Shown piece after piece: positions 34,692 to 43,575 of a DNA stretch of 64,000 nt. Source of the DNA: Actinomyces radicidentis (lineage in GTDB: Bacteria > Actinomycetota > Actinomycetes > Actinomycetales > Actinomycetaceae); the NCBI RefSeq assembly GCF_001553565.1, contig NZ_CP014228.1, positions 372,001 to 436,000 on the forward strand, in the 5' to 3' direction. A model generated the notes under the pieces. The model did not search any database. It saw nothing but the letters and a program-made list of their open reading frames with translations, and was not told where the DNA came from. Each line of letters opens with the position of its first letter. Within the stretch, counting starts at the first letter, position 1. A program made the translations under genes and the position numbers.

Positions 34692-36036
34692 GGCGCCCGC
34701 TCACTGCGCGGTCGCTCGGGAGGTCGGGGACGTACCGGGACAGGACCGAGGCCGCCATGAAGCGCAGGGGCGCCTCGCGGGCGAGCAGCGCGACGGGCTC
34801 GCGGGTGAGCAGGGTCCCGGGGCGGCCGTGATGGCGGCGGCCCTCACCACGGGCGATGAGGGTCGCGGCCGGGACGTCCGTGCCGAGGCAGGCGTCGAGG
34901 AGCTCGGCGTCGGCGCGTGAGAGGACCCGCTCGTAGCCGGGGGCGGCGGCGGCGAGGTGACGGGCGGTGGCCGCGAGGTCGGCTCGCTCGGCGGCCGTCC
35001 AGATCTCCTCGCGGGAGCGGTAGTGGACGGCGCCGAAGACGTGGATGCGGGCCATCTTGACGGCGAGCGCTCGCCGCGTGGGCAGCGGGAGGGCGGCCCA
35101 CCAGTCCTCGTCGAGCATGCGGTCCAGGAAGCCGAGCTGCTCGGCCATGGGGCGCACGACGTAGGTGACGCGGTCGCCGGCGTCCTCGCCGATGAGGTAG
35201 GCGGGGCCGGTGGCGTCGTAGGCGGTGAGGACGCTCGCCATGAGGCGGGTGACCATGGCGACGTCGCCACCGACGCCGGCGCCCTCGACGAGGGCGAGCC
35301 CCTCGCGTTCGAGCGCGGCGACGCTCATGAGGCCGAGGGGGGCGCTGCGGTAGGCGAGGCGGTCGGCGACGAGCTCCGCGCGCGCGGCGCCTCGGGCGAG
35401 GTGGGCGAGGCGCACGCGCAGGTCGCGCGGCAGGCGACCACCGAGGCGCGCGGGATCGCCGAGGGAGGTGAGGGCGGGCGCGGCGAGGCGGCTCGGGCGC
35501 GGGGCCGGGGTGGGCACGTGGTTGCCCGGCGAGCCGAGGGCCAGGCGCGGGACGACGAAGTCGGCGCCGGCGGCACGGGCGAGGCGGAGCCAGGAGGCGA
35601 CGGCGCCGGGCAGGAGGGAGTCGTCGGAGCCCATGATCGAGACCCAGGGGGTGCGGGCCGCGCGCATGCCGGCGTTGAAGGGGCCGGAGGCGGAGGGGCG
35701 CGGGTCGGCGTGCTCGAGGTAGCGCACGCGGTCGCGGTGCTCCGGGGCGATGGCGGCGGCGATCTCCTCGGCGGCCCGGTTGTGGCAGGCGACGGTGACG
35801 GCGGCCTCGGGGTTGCCGTCGAGGGCGGAGGCGACGGCGCGGGCGACGGGCCTGGCGGGGTTGTGGCAGGCGATGACGACGTCGACGCTCTGCCCGGGGA
35901 GCAGCGTCGTGGTGCCGAGGTCGGTGCGCTCGACGGTGGAGGGCCCGAGGGCGCGTCGGCCGGGCCCGGGCTGGGCGACGGCGGGCCGCGCGGTCTCCGG
36001 AGCGGGCTCTGCGGCGTGGCGGCCGGCGGGGCTCAT
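34684..36036 (-). CDS. GT2-like glycosyltransferase with divergent motifs
   Basis: A 450-residue protein whose residues 50-150 form a GT2 GT-A half: VDVVIACHNPARP at 51-63 and a DXD-like MGSDDS at 135-140. The usual DDGS motif is missing; the equivalent strand reads VTVACHN. The N-terminal 45 residues are Pro/Ala-rich and probably disordered, the C-terminal half is helical. ATG 36036 overlaps the upstream stop as ATGA with GGAGGG in front; an ATG two codons earlier is too close to that site. The altered motif may mean a different nucleotide geometry or reduced activity. Confidence 0.7.
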   Translation of the reverse strand: MSPAGRHAAEPAPETARPAVAQPGPGRRALGPSTVERTDLGTTTLLPGQSVDVVIACHNPARPVARAVASALDGNPEAAVTVACHNRAAEEIAAAIAPEHRDRVRYLEHADPRPSASGPFNAGMRAARTPWVSIMGSDDSLLPGAVASWLRLARAAGADFVVPRLALGSPGNHVPTPAPRPSRLAAPALTSLGDPARLGGRLPRDLRVRLAHLARGAARAELVADRLAYRSAPLGLMSVAALEREGLALVEGAGVGGDVAMVTRLMASVLTAYDATGPAYLIGEDAGDRVTYVVRPMAEQLGFLDRMLDEDWWAALPLPTRRALAVKMARIHVFGAVHYRSREEIWTAAERADLAATARHLAAAAPGYERVLSRADAELLDACLGTDVPAATLIARGEGRRHHGRPGTLLTREPVALLAREAPLRFMAASVLSRYVPDLPSDRAVSGRRG

Positions 36037-37145
36037 GACCATCCCTCCGTGCGCGGGGCGAGGGCCTCGCGGTAGACGCGGTGGTAGCCGGCGGCGACGA
36101 CGGGCGAGGAGAAGGCGTCGCCGATGCTCGCGCTGATCTCCTCGGCGCTCGTGGACAGGGCGGCGGCGTCGAGGTCGATGACGGCGTCGGCCCAGGAGGC
36201 GGGCTCGCGGGAGGCGACGAGGCGGGCGGTGACGCGGGTGAGGTACTCGTCCTGGCCGCCGGCGGTGCCGACGACGACGGGGCGTCCGGCGATGACGGCC
36301 TCGGCGGCGGAGACGAAGAAGTTGTCGCCCTTGGTGGGACCGAGGAAGAGGTCGGCGGCGGCCAGCGCCTCGCGGACGCCCTCGCGGTCGAGGGTGCCGA
36401 GGAGCCGGACGCGCTCGGTGACGCCGAGCTCGGAGGCGAGGGCGAGGACCTCGTCGCGCAGGGGCCCCTCCCCCGCCCAGGCGAGGTGGGCGTCCACGTC
36501 GCGGGAGGCGAGCTCGGCGACGGTGCGCACGGCGAGGAGGGGGTCCTTGCGGTCGATGAGGCCGCCGACGCTCACGAGCTCGAGGCGGCCGTCGCGGCGC
36601 GGGCGGCGCGGAGCCGGATCATAGGGCTCGACGATGCAGGGCACGACCCGTGTGGGGCGCTCCCCGCGGACGGCGCGGACGGGCCGGGCGAGGTAGTCGC
36701 AGACGGTGGTGACGACGTCGGGCAGGGCGAGGAGGCGTGAGAGGGCCGGGAGGGCGGCGCGTCCCGCGCGGCCGAGGGTCTCGGGGTTGGTGAGCGCCGA
36801 CCAGTGCTCCGTGTGGACCCACGGGACGTCGGGGCGGGCCAGCGAGAGCGGCTCGAGGCTCGAGAAGGCCATGGAGTGGACGAGCTGCGCGCCCGCGAGC
36901 GCGTGCCGGAGCCGGGCGGCGGCGCGGGCGACGGAGGCGGGGTCGGCCGGGTTCATGGGGATGCGGAGGACCTCGACGCCCTCGTGGGTGAGGCGGCGGG
37001 TGCCGTCGTCGTCGGCGGGCGGGACGAGGTGGACGAGGCGGACGTCGTGGAGGGACTGGAGGGCGTGGACGTCGCGCAGGACGAAGCTGCCGCGACTGGG
37101 CGCCTGCTCGGTCGGGAACCAGGTGGTGACGGCGGTGATCCTCAT
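36033..37145 (-). CDS. GT4-family glycosyltransferase
   Basis: A 370-residue GT-B enzyme. It opens RITAVTTWFPTEQAPSRGSF, a GT4 start strand with an acceptor loop, and has VHTEHW near 127-132. The donor half begins LELVSVGGLIDRKDPLLAV and carries FVSAAEAVIAGRPVV as the EX7E-type helix. ATG at 37145 overlaps the end of the upstream GT4 gene as ATGA. It is one of four consecutive minus-strand GTs, each coupled or close to the next. Confidence 0.85.
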   Translation of the reverse strand: MRITAVTTWFPTEQAPSRGSFVLRDVHALQSLHDVRLVHLVPPADDDGTRRLTHEGVEVLRIPMNPADPASVARAAARLRHALAGAQLVHSMAFSSLEPLSLARPDVPWVHTEHWSALTNPETLGRAGRAALPALSRLLALPDVVTTVCDYLARPVRAVRGERPTRVVPCIVEPYDPAPRRPRRDGRLELVSVGGLIDRKDPLLAVRTVAELASRDVDAHLAWAGEGPLRDEVLALASELGVTERVRLLGTLDREGVREALAAADLFLGPTKGDNFFVSAAEAVIAGRPVVVGTAGGQDEYLTRVTARLVASREPASWADAVIDLDAAALSTSAEEISASIGDAFSSPVVAAGYHRVYREALAPRTEGWS

Positions 37146-38383
37146 GCGCGGTCCTCCTCGGCGAGCTCGATGGACGGGTCGACGGCGGCGGCGCGTCGGG
37201 CGAGCGCGGCGACGGCGCGGCGCCAGCCGCCGACCTGCTCCTCGGCGGAGAGCTCGTGGGCGGCGCGGTGGGCGGCGGCCTTGCCTGCGGTGACGACGTC
37301 GTCAGTGAGGGCGTCGATGGAGCGGGCCAGCGAGGCGGCGGTGAAGTCCTCGGTGACGAGGCCGAGGTCGTGCTCGCGCACGAGGCGTTCCATCTCCGGG
37401 CTCGGGGAGACGACGGTGGCGAGGCGGGCCTGGACGAAGTCGAAGAGCTTGTTGGGCAGGGTGTGCTTGTAGTTGAAGGAGACGGGCGGGATGGAGAAGA
37501 CGCCGACGTCGTAGCCGGCGAGGGTCTCGATGAGCTCGGCGTAGGGCACGGGGTCCATGACGCGCACGCGCCCCTCGGGCAGGGCGGCGGCCTGCCCGCG
37601 CAGGGCCTCGATGACGGAGGGGTCGTTGCGGGTGAGGTAGAGGTCGAGAGTGGCGTCGCGGGTGGCCAGGCCCATGGCCTCGACCATGATCTCGAGGTGG
37701 CGGTCGGGCAGGGCGGCGCCGGAGTGGACGAGGCGCAGCGGGCGACCCGGGCCGGTGGCGACGGGGGTGGGCTCGGCCTCGCGGTAGGGGGTGGCGTTGG
37801 TGACGACGCCGGCGTCGATGCCGTACTCCTCGCGGTAGGCGTCGGCGAGGCCCTGGGCGACGGTGGTGACGGAGTCGGCGCGGGTGACGTAGGTGCGGCA
37901 GAGCCAGCGCACGTAGGGGGCGACGAAGAGGTGCCAGCGGCGCACGCCCTCCTTCTGGCGGGGCGCGTACTCGTGGAGGTCGGCGTGGACGCCGCCGGTC
38001 GGCTGGAGCCAGAGGGCGAGCGGCACGGTCTCGGCGTCGTCGGCGAGGACGACGTCGTAGTCGCCGGGGGCGAGGTGCTCGCGGGACCAGGCGACGACCT
38101 CCTGGGCGGCCTGGGCGCGCTCGAAGCGGCGGGCCATGACGAGGGGGCGGTCGAGGCGCCAGGAGACGAGCTCGTCGGGGATGCGCACGTGGCGGGCGAC
38201 GCCGTCGGGGGCCTCGCCGTAGCCGCAGGTGGTGAGCTCGTACTCGGAGGAGAGGAGGCGGACCTGCTTGAGGACGCGGGCGTCGGAGACGATGGGCGAG
38301 AAGGACAGGATGAGGAGACGGGGCCGACGCCGGCCCGCAGGGGTGCGGCTGCCGCGTCCGGCCAGGACCTCGTGGCTCGTCAT
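37142..38383 (-). CDS. GT4-like glycosyltransferase
   Basis: A 413-residue GT-B protein. The start LLILSFSPIVSDARVLKQVR places R/K residues in the loop after the first strand, as in many actinobacterial GT4s. The donor domain includes LRLVHSGAALPDRHLEIMVE and YKHTLPNKLFDFVQARLATV, a recognisable nucleotide-binding helix (NKLFDFVQA). ATG 38383 has AGGGAGG upstream. The stop overlaps the next start. Donor unknown. Confidence 0.83.
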   Translation of the reverse strand: MTSHEVLAGRGSRTPAGRRRPRLLILSFSPIVSDARVLKQVRLLSSEYELTTCGYGEAPDGVARHVRIPDELVSWRLDRPLVMARRFERAQAAQEVVAWSREHLAPGDYDVVLADDAETVPLALWLQPTGGVHADLHEYAPRQKEGVRRWHLFVAPYVRWLCRTYVTRADSVTTVAQGLADAYREEYGIDAGVVTNATPYREAEPTPVATGPGRPLRLVHSGAALPDRHLEIMVEAMGLATRDATLDLYLTRNDPSVIEALRGQAAALPEGRVRVMDPVPYAELIETLAGYDVGVFSIPPVSFNYKHTLPNKLFDFVQARLATVVSPSPEMERLVREHDLGLVTEDFTAASLARSIDALTDDVVTAGKAAAHRAAHELSAEEQVGGWRRAVAALARRAAAVDPSIELAEEDRA

Positions 38384-38538
38384 CGCTTGCTGCCTCCCTG
38401 TGCTCGTCCCGTCCGCGGCTCGCCGGTCCGGCTCCGGCGGACATCCGGCGGCCGGTGACCGGTCGGTGGCTCGTCACCGGTCGGTCACCGTCTGCGCGCC
38501 ACCCCATCGTAGTGGGCGCGGGGCGCTCTCCGGTCACG

Positions 38539-40050
38539 TCACCCCTGGTGACGGCCGAGGACGGCGTCGACGTAGGGCGCGGGGACGTCCTCGGGGCGCA
38601 GGTGCTCGGACACCCAGGCGGCCGCCTCGAGCCCGGCGCTCTCGCGCGCAGCGGGCTCGCAGTGGTCCAGGATCCGGCGGGCGGCGGCCTCGCGGTCGGG
38701 GACGATCCACCCCCCGGGGTAGATGGAGCGGGCGCCGCCGGCCCAGCGCTCGGCGTCGGGCCAGGCGCGCACGACGGGGACGCAGCCGGCGGCGGCGCCC
38801 TCGGCGACGGACTCGTGGGTGCCCTCGTGGCGCGAGGAGGAGACGATGAATCCGGCGCGGCGCAGGAGCTCGGGGACGTCGTCGCGACGGCCGAGGACCT
38901 CGACGGCGTCACCGAGGGCCGCGATGCGCTCCTCGGCCTCACGGGCGTAGGCCTCGTCGCGGGCGACGGCGTGGGACGGGCGGGGTCCGACGAGGACGAG
39001 CCTCCAGGCGGGGTCCTGCTCACGCAGGCGGCCGAGCACGTCGAGGGTGAAGAGGACGTCCTTGACCGGCGTCGCCCACCCGACCTGGATGAGGGTGCGC
39101 TCGGCACCGGGCTCCTTGGCGGTGGCGAAGCGCGTGTAGTCGTGGGGGTTGCGGACCGTGCTGATCCGGTGGGCCTGGGCGAGGCGGGGCGCGGCGGCCG
39201 CGAGCGCGTCGCGGACCGAGGGCGAGATGAGGAGCATCTCGTCGACGTTCCCGAAGTCGGCCAGCAGCGGGTAGGGGGTCATGCCCTCGTAGCGGTGGAG
39301 GCGGGACACGAGGCGCGTCCCTCCGAGGTCCATGAGGCTGAGCCAGGCGAGGGGGTAGGCGCCCCACTCGACGAAGAGCGTGTCGGTGGTCTCGAGGTGC
39401 CGGGCGAGGAGCTCGGGGACGGCGGGGCGCTCGCCGGTGAGGGCGAAGCGGGCTCGGGCGCGGACGGCGCGCCGGTGGGTGGGGCGCTGGTCGGGAGGGA
39501 GGGCGGCGAGGTCGAGGCGGCTCCAGCGCAGGGTGCCGGCGGGAGCGCCGGTGGCCTCGACGAGGCGGTCGAGGAAGGTCCAGGAGGAGTGGCAGGCGGC
39601 GAGGACGCGCGGTCCCCCGGCACGCTCCGGGCGGACGGGGTCCGGGTCGAGGAGGAGGCGCCGACCGGTCTCGGAGGCCCGGAAGGGTGCGAGGAAGCCC
39701 TCGGGGTCGGAGAGCACCGGGGAGCTGTCGTAGGAGTGGTGGACGGTCGGGTGGAAGGCGAGCTGGAGGGCCCCGTCGAACCACTCGGTGGTCCAGTCGA
39801 GGTCGCCGCGCTCGAGGGCGGCGTCGGCGCGCTCGAGGAGCCGGCTGATCGTCGATCCCAGCTCGGCGGGCCGGCGGCCCGCGGTGAGCTCGTCGCGCGC
39901 CGTGACGAAGGCGGCCAGGGCGCCGGCCGAGCCGGGCCGCTCGGCCGTCGGCGCGGCCCAGCCCCGCGCGGGCAGGCGCTGGAGGAGCGGCGAGACGGTC
40001 TCGACGGCGCGGCGGCGCGCGGCGGCCAAGGGGCGTGCGGAGGGGCTCAC
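38539..40050 (-). CDS. GT-B glycosyltransferase with N-terminal extension
   Basis: A 503-residue protein. Residues 1-130 are a helical extension of unknown role. The GT-B part follows: VLAACHSSWTFLDRLVEATG in the N-terminal half, then RTLIQVGWATPVKDVLFTLD as donor-domain start and a SRHEGTHESVAEGAAAGCVP sequence that holds an E-x7-E pair. The start is GTG 40050 with TACCGT six bases upstream and no ribosome site, which suggests a leaderless message. It begins the minus-strand glycan operon that runs to tagD. Confidence 0.82.
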   Translation of the reverse strand: MSPSARPLAAARRRAVETVSPLLQRLPARGWAAPTAERPGSAGALAAFVTARDELTAGRRPAELGSTISRLLERADAALERGDLDWTTEWFDGALQLAFHPTVHHSYDSSPVLSDPEGFLAPFRASETGRRLLLDPDPVRPERAGGPRVLAACHSSWTFLDRLVEATGAPAGTLRWSRLDLAALPPDQRPTHRRAVRARARFALTGERPAVPELLARHLETTDTLFVEWGAYPLAWLSLMDLGGTRLVSRLHRYEGMTPYPLLADFGNVDEMLLISPSVRDALAAAAPRLAQAHRISTVRNPHDYTRFATAKEPGAERTLIQVGWATPVKDVLFTLDVLGRLREQDPAWRLVLVGPRPSHAVARDEAYAREAEERIAALGDAVEVLGRRDDVPELLRRAGFIVSSSRHEGTHESVAEGAAAGCVPVVRAWPDAERWAGGARSIYPGGWIVPDREAAARRILDHCEPAARESAGLEAAAWVSEHLRPEDVPAPYVDAVLGRHQG

Positions 40051-40056
40051 GCGGTC

Positions 40057-40062
40057 ACGGTA
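40057..40062 (-). promoter_or_regulatory. Leaderless-type -10 box of the GT operon
   Basis: Minus-strand TACCGT, six bases before GTG 40050. It faces the TAGAGT box of the divergent wbpI-like gene 28 bases away. Confidence 0.5.
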
Positions 40063-40090
40063 GCGCCCGCGCCGGGGGCGGCGGGTCGCT

Positions 40091-40096
40091 TAGAGT
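40091..40096 (+). promoter_or_regulatory. Leaderless-type -10 box of the wbpI-like gene
   Basis: TAGAGT, seven bases before GTG 40104, with no ribosome site in between. Confidence 0.55.
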
Positions 40097-40103
40097 CGCG
40101 TCC

Positions 40104-41186
40104 GTGAAGGTCCTCTCCGTCGTCGGCGCCCGCCCGCAGTTCGTCAAGCTCGCCCCCATCGACCACGCCTTCCGCGCGGCCGGCGTCGAGCACGTCATCG
40201 TGCACACGGGCCAGCACTACGACCCGATGCTCTCCGACGTCTTCTTCCGCGACCTCGGGATCTCCGCGCCGGACGTCCACCTCGGCGTCGGCTCGGGGAG
40301 CCACGGCCGCCAGACCGGGGCGATGCTCGCCGCCATGGACGAGGTCCTCGAGACGCACCGGCCCGACTGGGTGCTCGTCTACGGGGACACGAACTCGACG
40401 CTCGCCGGGGCCCTCGCCGCCGTCAAGCTGCACGTGCCGGTCGCCCACCTCGAGGCCGGGCTGCGCTCCTTCAACCGGGCGATGCCCGAGGAGATCAACC
40501 GGGTGCTCACCGACCACGCCGCGGACCTCCTCCTCACCCCGACGCAGGTCGGGGCCGCCCACCTCGCCGACGAGGGCCTCGCCGAGCGGACCGTCGTCGT
40601 CGGAGACGTCATGACGGACGTCCTGCTGCAGGTACGCGACGAGGTCGCCGGCGCCCCCTCCCCCGTCATGACGGAGCTGGGCCTGCCCGAGGACGGGTAC
40701 TCGCTCGCGACGATCCACCGCGCGGAGAACACGGACGACCCGGAGCGCCTGCGCACGGTCCTGGAGTCCTTGGCCGCCGTCGACCACCCGGTCGTCCTGC
40801 TCGCGCACCCGAGGCTCGTCGCCAGGTGCGCGGAGCACGGGATCGCGCTCGAGGACACCGGGAGCCTGCGCATCCACCCGCCGCTCGCCTACCCCGAGCT
40901 CATCGCCTCGGCGCTCCACGCCCGCGGCGTCGTCACGGACTCCGGCGGTCTGCAGAAGGAGGCCTTCCTCCTGCGCGTGCCGTGCACGACGGTCCGTCCG
41001 CAGACCGAGTGGGTCGAGACCGTCGACCTGGGCTGGAACGTCCTCGTGGAGCCCGGCCCGGGGCTCGTCGCCGCGGCCTCGCGACCGACGCCGGCGGAGC
41101 CGGACGAGGAGGTGGCGCACCCCTACGGGGACGGTCGCGCCGCCGAGCGCGTCGCCGAGGTGCTCGCCGAGCACCTGCCGGCCTGA
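40104..41186 (+). CDS. wbpI: UDP-HexNAc 2-epimerase, probably UDP-GlcNAc3NAcA 2-epimerase (WbpI)
   Basis: A 360-residue non-hydrolysing UDP-sugar 2-epimerase. GARPQFVK is at 8-15, GDTNST at 94-99, HLEAGLRS at 115-122, EINR at 130-133, and DSGGLQKEAF follows near 277. WecB (UDP-GlcNAc) and WbpI (UDP-GlcNAc3NAcA) share this fold; WbpI is preferred because WbpA, WbpB, WbpE and WbpD homologues are all present. It would set the manno configuration of the diacetamido uronic acid. GTG 40104 is the natural start by alignment with family N-termini (VKVLSVVGARPQ) and follows a -10 box by seven bases. Confidence 0.85.
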   Translation: MKVLSVVGARPQFVKLAPIDHAFRAAGVEHVIVHTGQHYDPMLSDVFFRDLGISAPDVHLGVGSGSHGRQTGAMLAAMDEVLETHRPDWVLVYGDTNSTLAGALAAVKLHVPVAHLEAGLRSFNRAMPEEINRVLTDHAADLLLTPTQVGAAHLADEGLAERTVVVGDVMTDVLLQVRDEVAGAPSPVMTELGLPEDGYSLATIHRAENTDDPERLRTVLESLAAVDHPVVLLAHPRLVARCAEHGIALEDTGSLRIHPPLAYPELIASALHARGVVTDSGGLQKEAFLLRVPCTTVRPQTEWVETVDLGWNVLVEPGPGLVAAASRPTPAEPDEEVAHPYGDGRAAERVAEVLAEHLPA

Positions 41187-41213
41187 GCCCCGCTTGCCCC
41201 GACCTCAGCGGTG

Positions 41214-41287
41214 GTCGACCGTCAACGCACCGCTCGACCGTCTGATTCCTGGAAATCAAACGGTCGAGCGTGCTTCTGACGGTCGAC
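41214..41287. repeat. Nested palindromic repeat, copy A
   Basis: Outer arms GTCGACCGTCA (41214-41224) and its exact complement (41277-41287) enclose an inner hairpin with arms CGCTCGACCGT (41231-41241) and complement (41260-41270), plus further pairs TGATT/AATCA and a central TGG loop. It lies between two convergent genes. Copy B with the same layout is at 42067-42144. Confidence 0.85.
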
Positions 41288-41302
41288 GGCGGAATAGGGG
41301 AA

Positions 41303-41959
41303 TCAGCAGTCGATGAGGTCCGTCTCGACCTTCTTCTGCAGCACCGCGCCGTTGGCCCGCTCGTAGAAGCCGACGACGGTGTCGACGAAGACCTTCTCGT
41401 CGTCCAGCGGCAGCAGGTGCCAGGCGCCGACACGCCAGTACGCGGACAGTCGCTGCCGCAGCGGCTCGTCGATGGCTGAGCGGACGGAGACCTTGTACAT
41501 GTCCGCGCGCAGCTCGGAGTTGCGGAAGCCGGCGACCTGCCCGAGGAGCGCCGAGGTGTCGTGGACGGTGTACACGAAGCCGCACTCGAAGCGCCGCGTG
41601 GCGTAGCCGCCCATGTGGAGGCCCGGGAAGGCGCCGTGGACGTGGACGACGTCGGGGCGGGCCTTGGCAGCGTTGACGTAGCGGCGCAGCGCGGCCTCGG
41701 TGCGGCGGCGCACGAGGGCCCGGGAGCCGGGGAAGCCACCGACCCGGATGGTCTGGACGCCGCCCTGGACGATGACGACGCCGTCCTCGGTGCGCACGGT
41801 GAGGGGCTTCGGGCGGCGGCCGACGGGGGTGGGCTCGAGGATGACGGCGCCGACCGTGTGCCCGGCACGCTGGAGCATGGCGGCGAGCTCGGGCAGGGGG
41901 CGTCCGCTGCCGCCGATCGAGGGCTCGGGCCAGCCGGAGGAGAGGAGGAGGACGTGCAC
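41303..41959 (-). CDS. Truncated GT4 N-terminal domain protein
   Basis: A 218-residue protein that matches only the acceptor half of a GT-B glycosyltransferase: VHVLLLSSGWPEPSIGGSGR with the glycine loop, DVVHVHGAFPGLHMGGYATR, and GFVYTVHDTSALLGQ. No donor-binding half follows before the TGA. GTG 41959 has GGAG seven bases upstream. Either it is a remnant of a full-length GT or a stand-alone domain. It is the only gene in the window enclosed by the paired palindromic repeats, which suggests deletion or exchange here. Confidence 0.6.
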   Translation of the reverse strand: MHVLLLSSGWPEPSIGGSGRPLPELAAMLQRAGHTVGAVILEPTPVGRRPKPLTVRTEDGVVIVQGGVQTIRVGGFPGSRALVRRRTEAALRRYVNAAKARPDVVHVHGAFPGLHMGGYATRRFECGFVYTVHDTSALLGQVAGFRNSELRADMYKVSVRSAIDEPLRQRLSAYWRVGAWHLLPLDDEKVFVDTVVGFYERANGAVLQKKVETDLIDC

Positions 41960-42066
41960 GGTGGCTCCTGTCTGCAGGGGCGGCGGGGCACGACGTCGTC
42001 GCCGCGCTCCCGCATTGTCTGCCCGCACCGGGACCGCTCCACGGGCCCGGGGGCCCACGCGTGCCG

Positions 42067-42144
42067 TGGTCGACCGCCAACGCGCTGCTCGACCGGCTGA
42101 TTTCTGGAAATCAGCCGGTCGAGCAGGGATCTGACGGTCGACCA
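42067..42144. repeat. Nested palindromic repeat, copy B
   Basis: Outer arms TGGTCGACCGCCA (42067-42079) and TGACGGTCGACCA (42132-42144) differ from perfect complement by one base. Inside, TGCTCGACCGGCTGATTT (42086-42103) pairs perfectly over 18 bases with 42108-42125 across a CTGG loop. About three quarters of its bases match copy A. Confidence 0.88.
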
Positions 42145-42186
42145 CACAGGTCGGTCCCGACGGCGCAGGCCCCCGGGACCGGAGCG

Positions 42187-43575
42187 CTACTCCTCCGCCT
42201 CGTCGATCTCGCGCTCCGCCTCCGCCTCAACGGCCTCCGCGGCGAGCGCCTCGGCCTTGTCGGCCGGCGGGTGCCGGTCGAAGTACCGGGCCGCCCGGAT
42301 CGCGAGCCCGGTGTTGATGAGCAGGAGGGCGGTCATGGCGCCGCCGAGGACGTCGATGGTCGTGAGCAGCGGCCAGGGGCTGAACGCGAGGATGGACAGG
42401 GGCACGGCGCAGTAGACGCAGGCGAAGGCGAGCATGACCTGCTGGCGCTCGGCGACGATGAAGGTCGTCGAGATCGGCGAGGTCACGATCGTCATGAAGA
42501 GCCACGGGGTGAGCGCCCGGGCGAAGTCGCCGGAGGCGACGTACTGCTCGCCGAAGACGAAGGGGAAGATCCACGGGCTCACGAGGTAGATGAGCGCGAA
42601 GGGGATGATCCCGGCGAGGAAGGCGCGCTTGGCGACCCACTTGACGAGGGGCTCCATCTCCCCTGGCCTGAGCGTGGTGAGCTTCTGGAAGAAGACCTGG
42701 CTGATGGCGCTCTGGATGAGGGACATCGGCACCTGGAGCATCGTCCACGCCAGGTTGAACTGCCCGAGCGACTTGAGCGAGGCCTCGCCGACGAGCAGCG
42801 TGATGCCGTTGGTCCGGATCGCGTCGACGATCGCGTTGGGCCCGTTGAGCAGCGGCATCTTGCGGTACCGGTAGGCCATGGAGCGGATCGAGGGGGCGTC
42901 CTCGGGCAGCGGCTCGCGCAGGTCCTTGGCGCGCAGCCCGAGGTTGGCCCAGGCGTAGAGCTGGCCGGCGATCATGCCGAGGAACAGCCCGACGACGTTG
43001 GTGAGACCCACGAGACCGACGCCGAGCTGCCCCGCGGAGGAGCCGACGGACTGCTGGGCCCGGTTGACGGCGATGCGCTTGTAGTCGGACTTCCGGTTGT
43101 ACCAGTACTGGAGGACGTTGACCTCCGCCAGGAGGAAGACGGACAGGCCGACGAGGCACAGGAGGTCGGCGAGGACCCAGTCGCCGTCGTAGTGGGCCGC
43201 GACCCACGGGCGGGCGAGCACGGCGACGAGGCTGGCGAGGGCCGACATGACGATGATGGAGCGGGTCGCGAGGCGCTTGAGGACCCGGGCGTCGGTGTCG
43301 GACTCGGGCAGCATCATCGTCATGTCGAAGCGCAGCGAGGCGATGGCGACGACGAGGGAGGCGATCGAGGAGAAGACGCCGATGCGCCCGTAGTCGGCGT
43401 CGGTGAAGATGCGGCGCAGCGGGATTGACAGGAGCATCGAGCCGGCCTGCGCGATGACGGTCCCCGACATGAGGGTGAGCGAGTGGCGCAGGACCGGCGA
43501 GGAGGCGAGCGTGGCGCGCACCCACCCGACGGGGCCGCGACCGGGCGCCTCGGCCCCGCCCGCGGGTGCGGTCAC
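42187..43575 (-). CDS. Wzx-type polysaccharide flippase 2
   Basis: A 462-residue MOP-superfamily membrane protein with about twelve segments. LMSGTVIAQAGSMLLSIPLR near 36-55 is the typical first helix and loop of bacterial O-antigen flippases, followed by FTDADYGRIGVFSSIASLV. The C-terminal 30 residues are a charged acidic tail. GTG 43575 overlaps the end of the upstream GT4 gene as GTGA. It closes the WbpD-WbpE-WbpB-GT4-Wzx operon, so it probably flips the unit with the diacetamido uronic acid. Confidence 0.85.
   Translation of the reverse strand: MTAPAGGAEAPGRGPVGWVRATLASSPVLRHSLTLMSGTVIAQAGSMLLSIPLRRIFTDADYGRIGVFSSIASLVVAIASLRFDMTMMLPESDTDARVLKRLATRSIIVMSALASLVAVLARPWVAAHYDGDWVLADLLCLVGLSVFLLAEVNVLQYWYNRKSDYKRIAVNRAQQSVGSSAGQLGVGLVGLTNVVGLFLGMIAGQLYAWANLGLRAKDLREPLPEDAPSIRSMAYRYRKMPLLNGPNAIVDAIRTNGITLLVGEASLKSLGQFNLAWTMLQVPMSLIQSAISQVFFQKLTTLRPGEMEPLVKWVAKRAFLAGIIPFALIYLVSPWIFPFVFGEQYVASGDFARALTPWLFMTIVTSPISTTFIVAERQQVMLAFACVYCAVPLSILAFSPWPLLTTIDVLGGAMTALLLINTGLAIRAARYFDRHPPADKAEALAAEAVEAEAEREIDEAEE

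Noticed and set aside
41214-42144. Insertion sequence with terminal inverted repeats
   Set aside because: The enclosed gene is a glycosyltransferase half, not a transposase, and the two elements are each palindromic rather than being the ends of one inverted pair.
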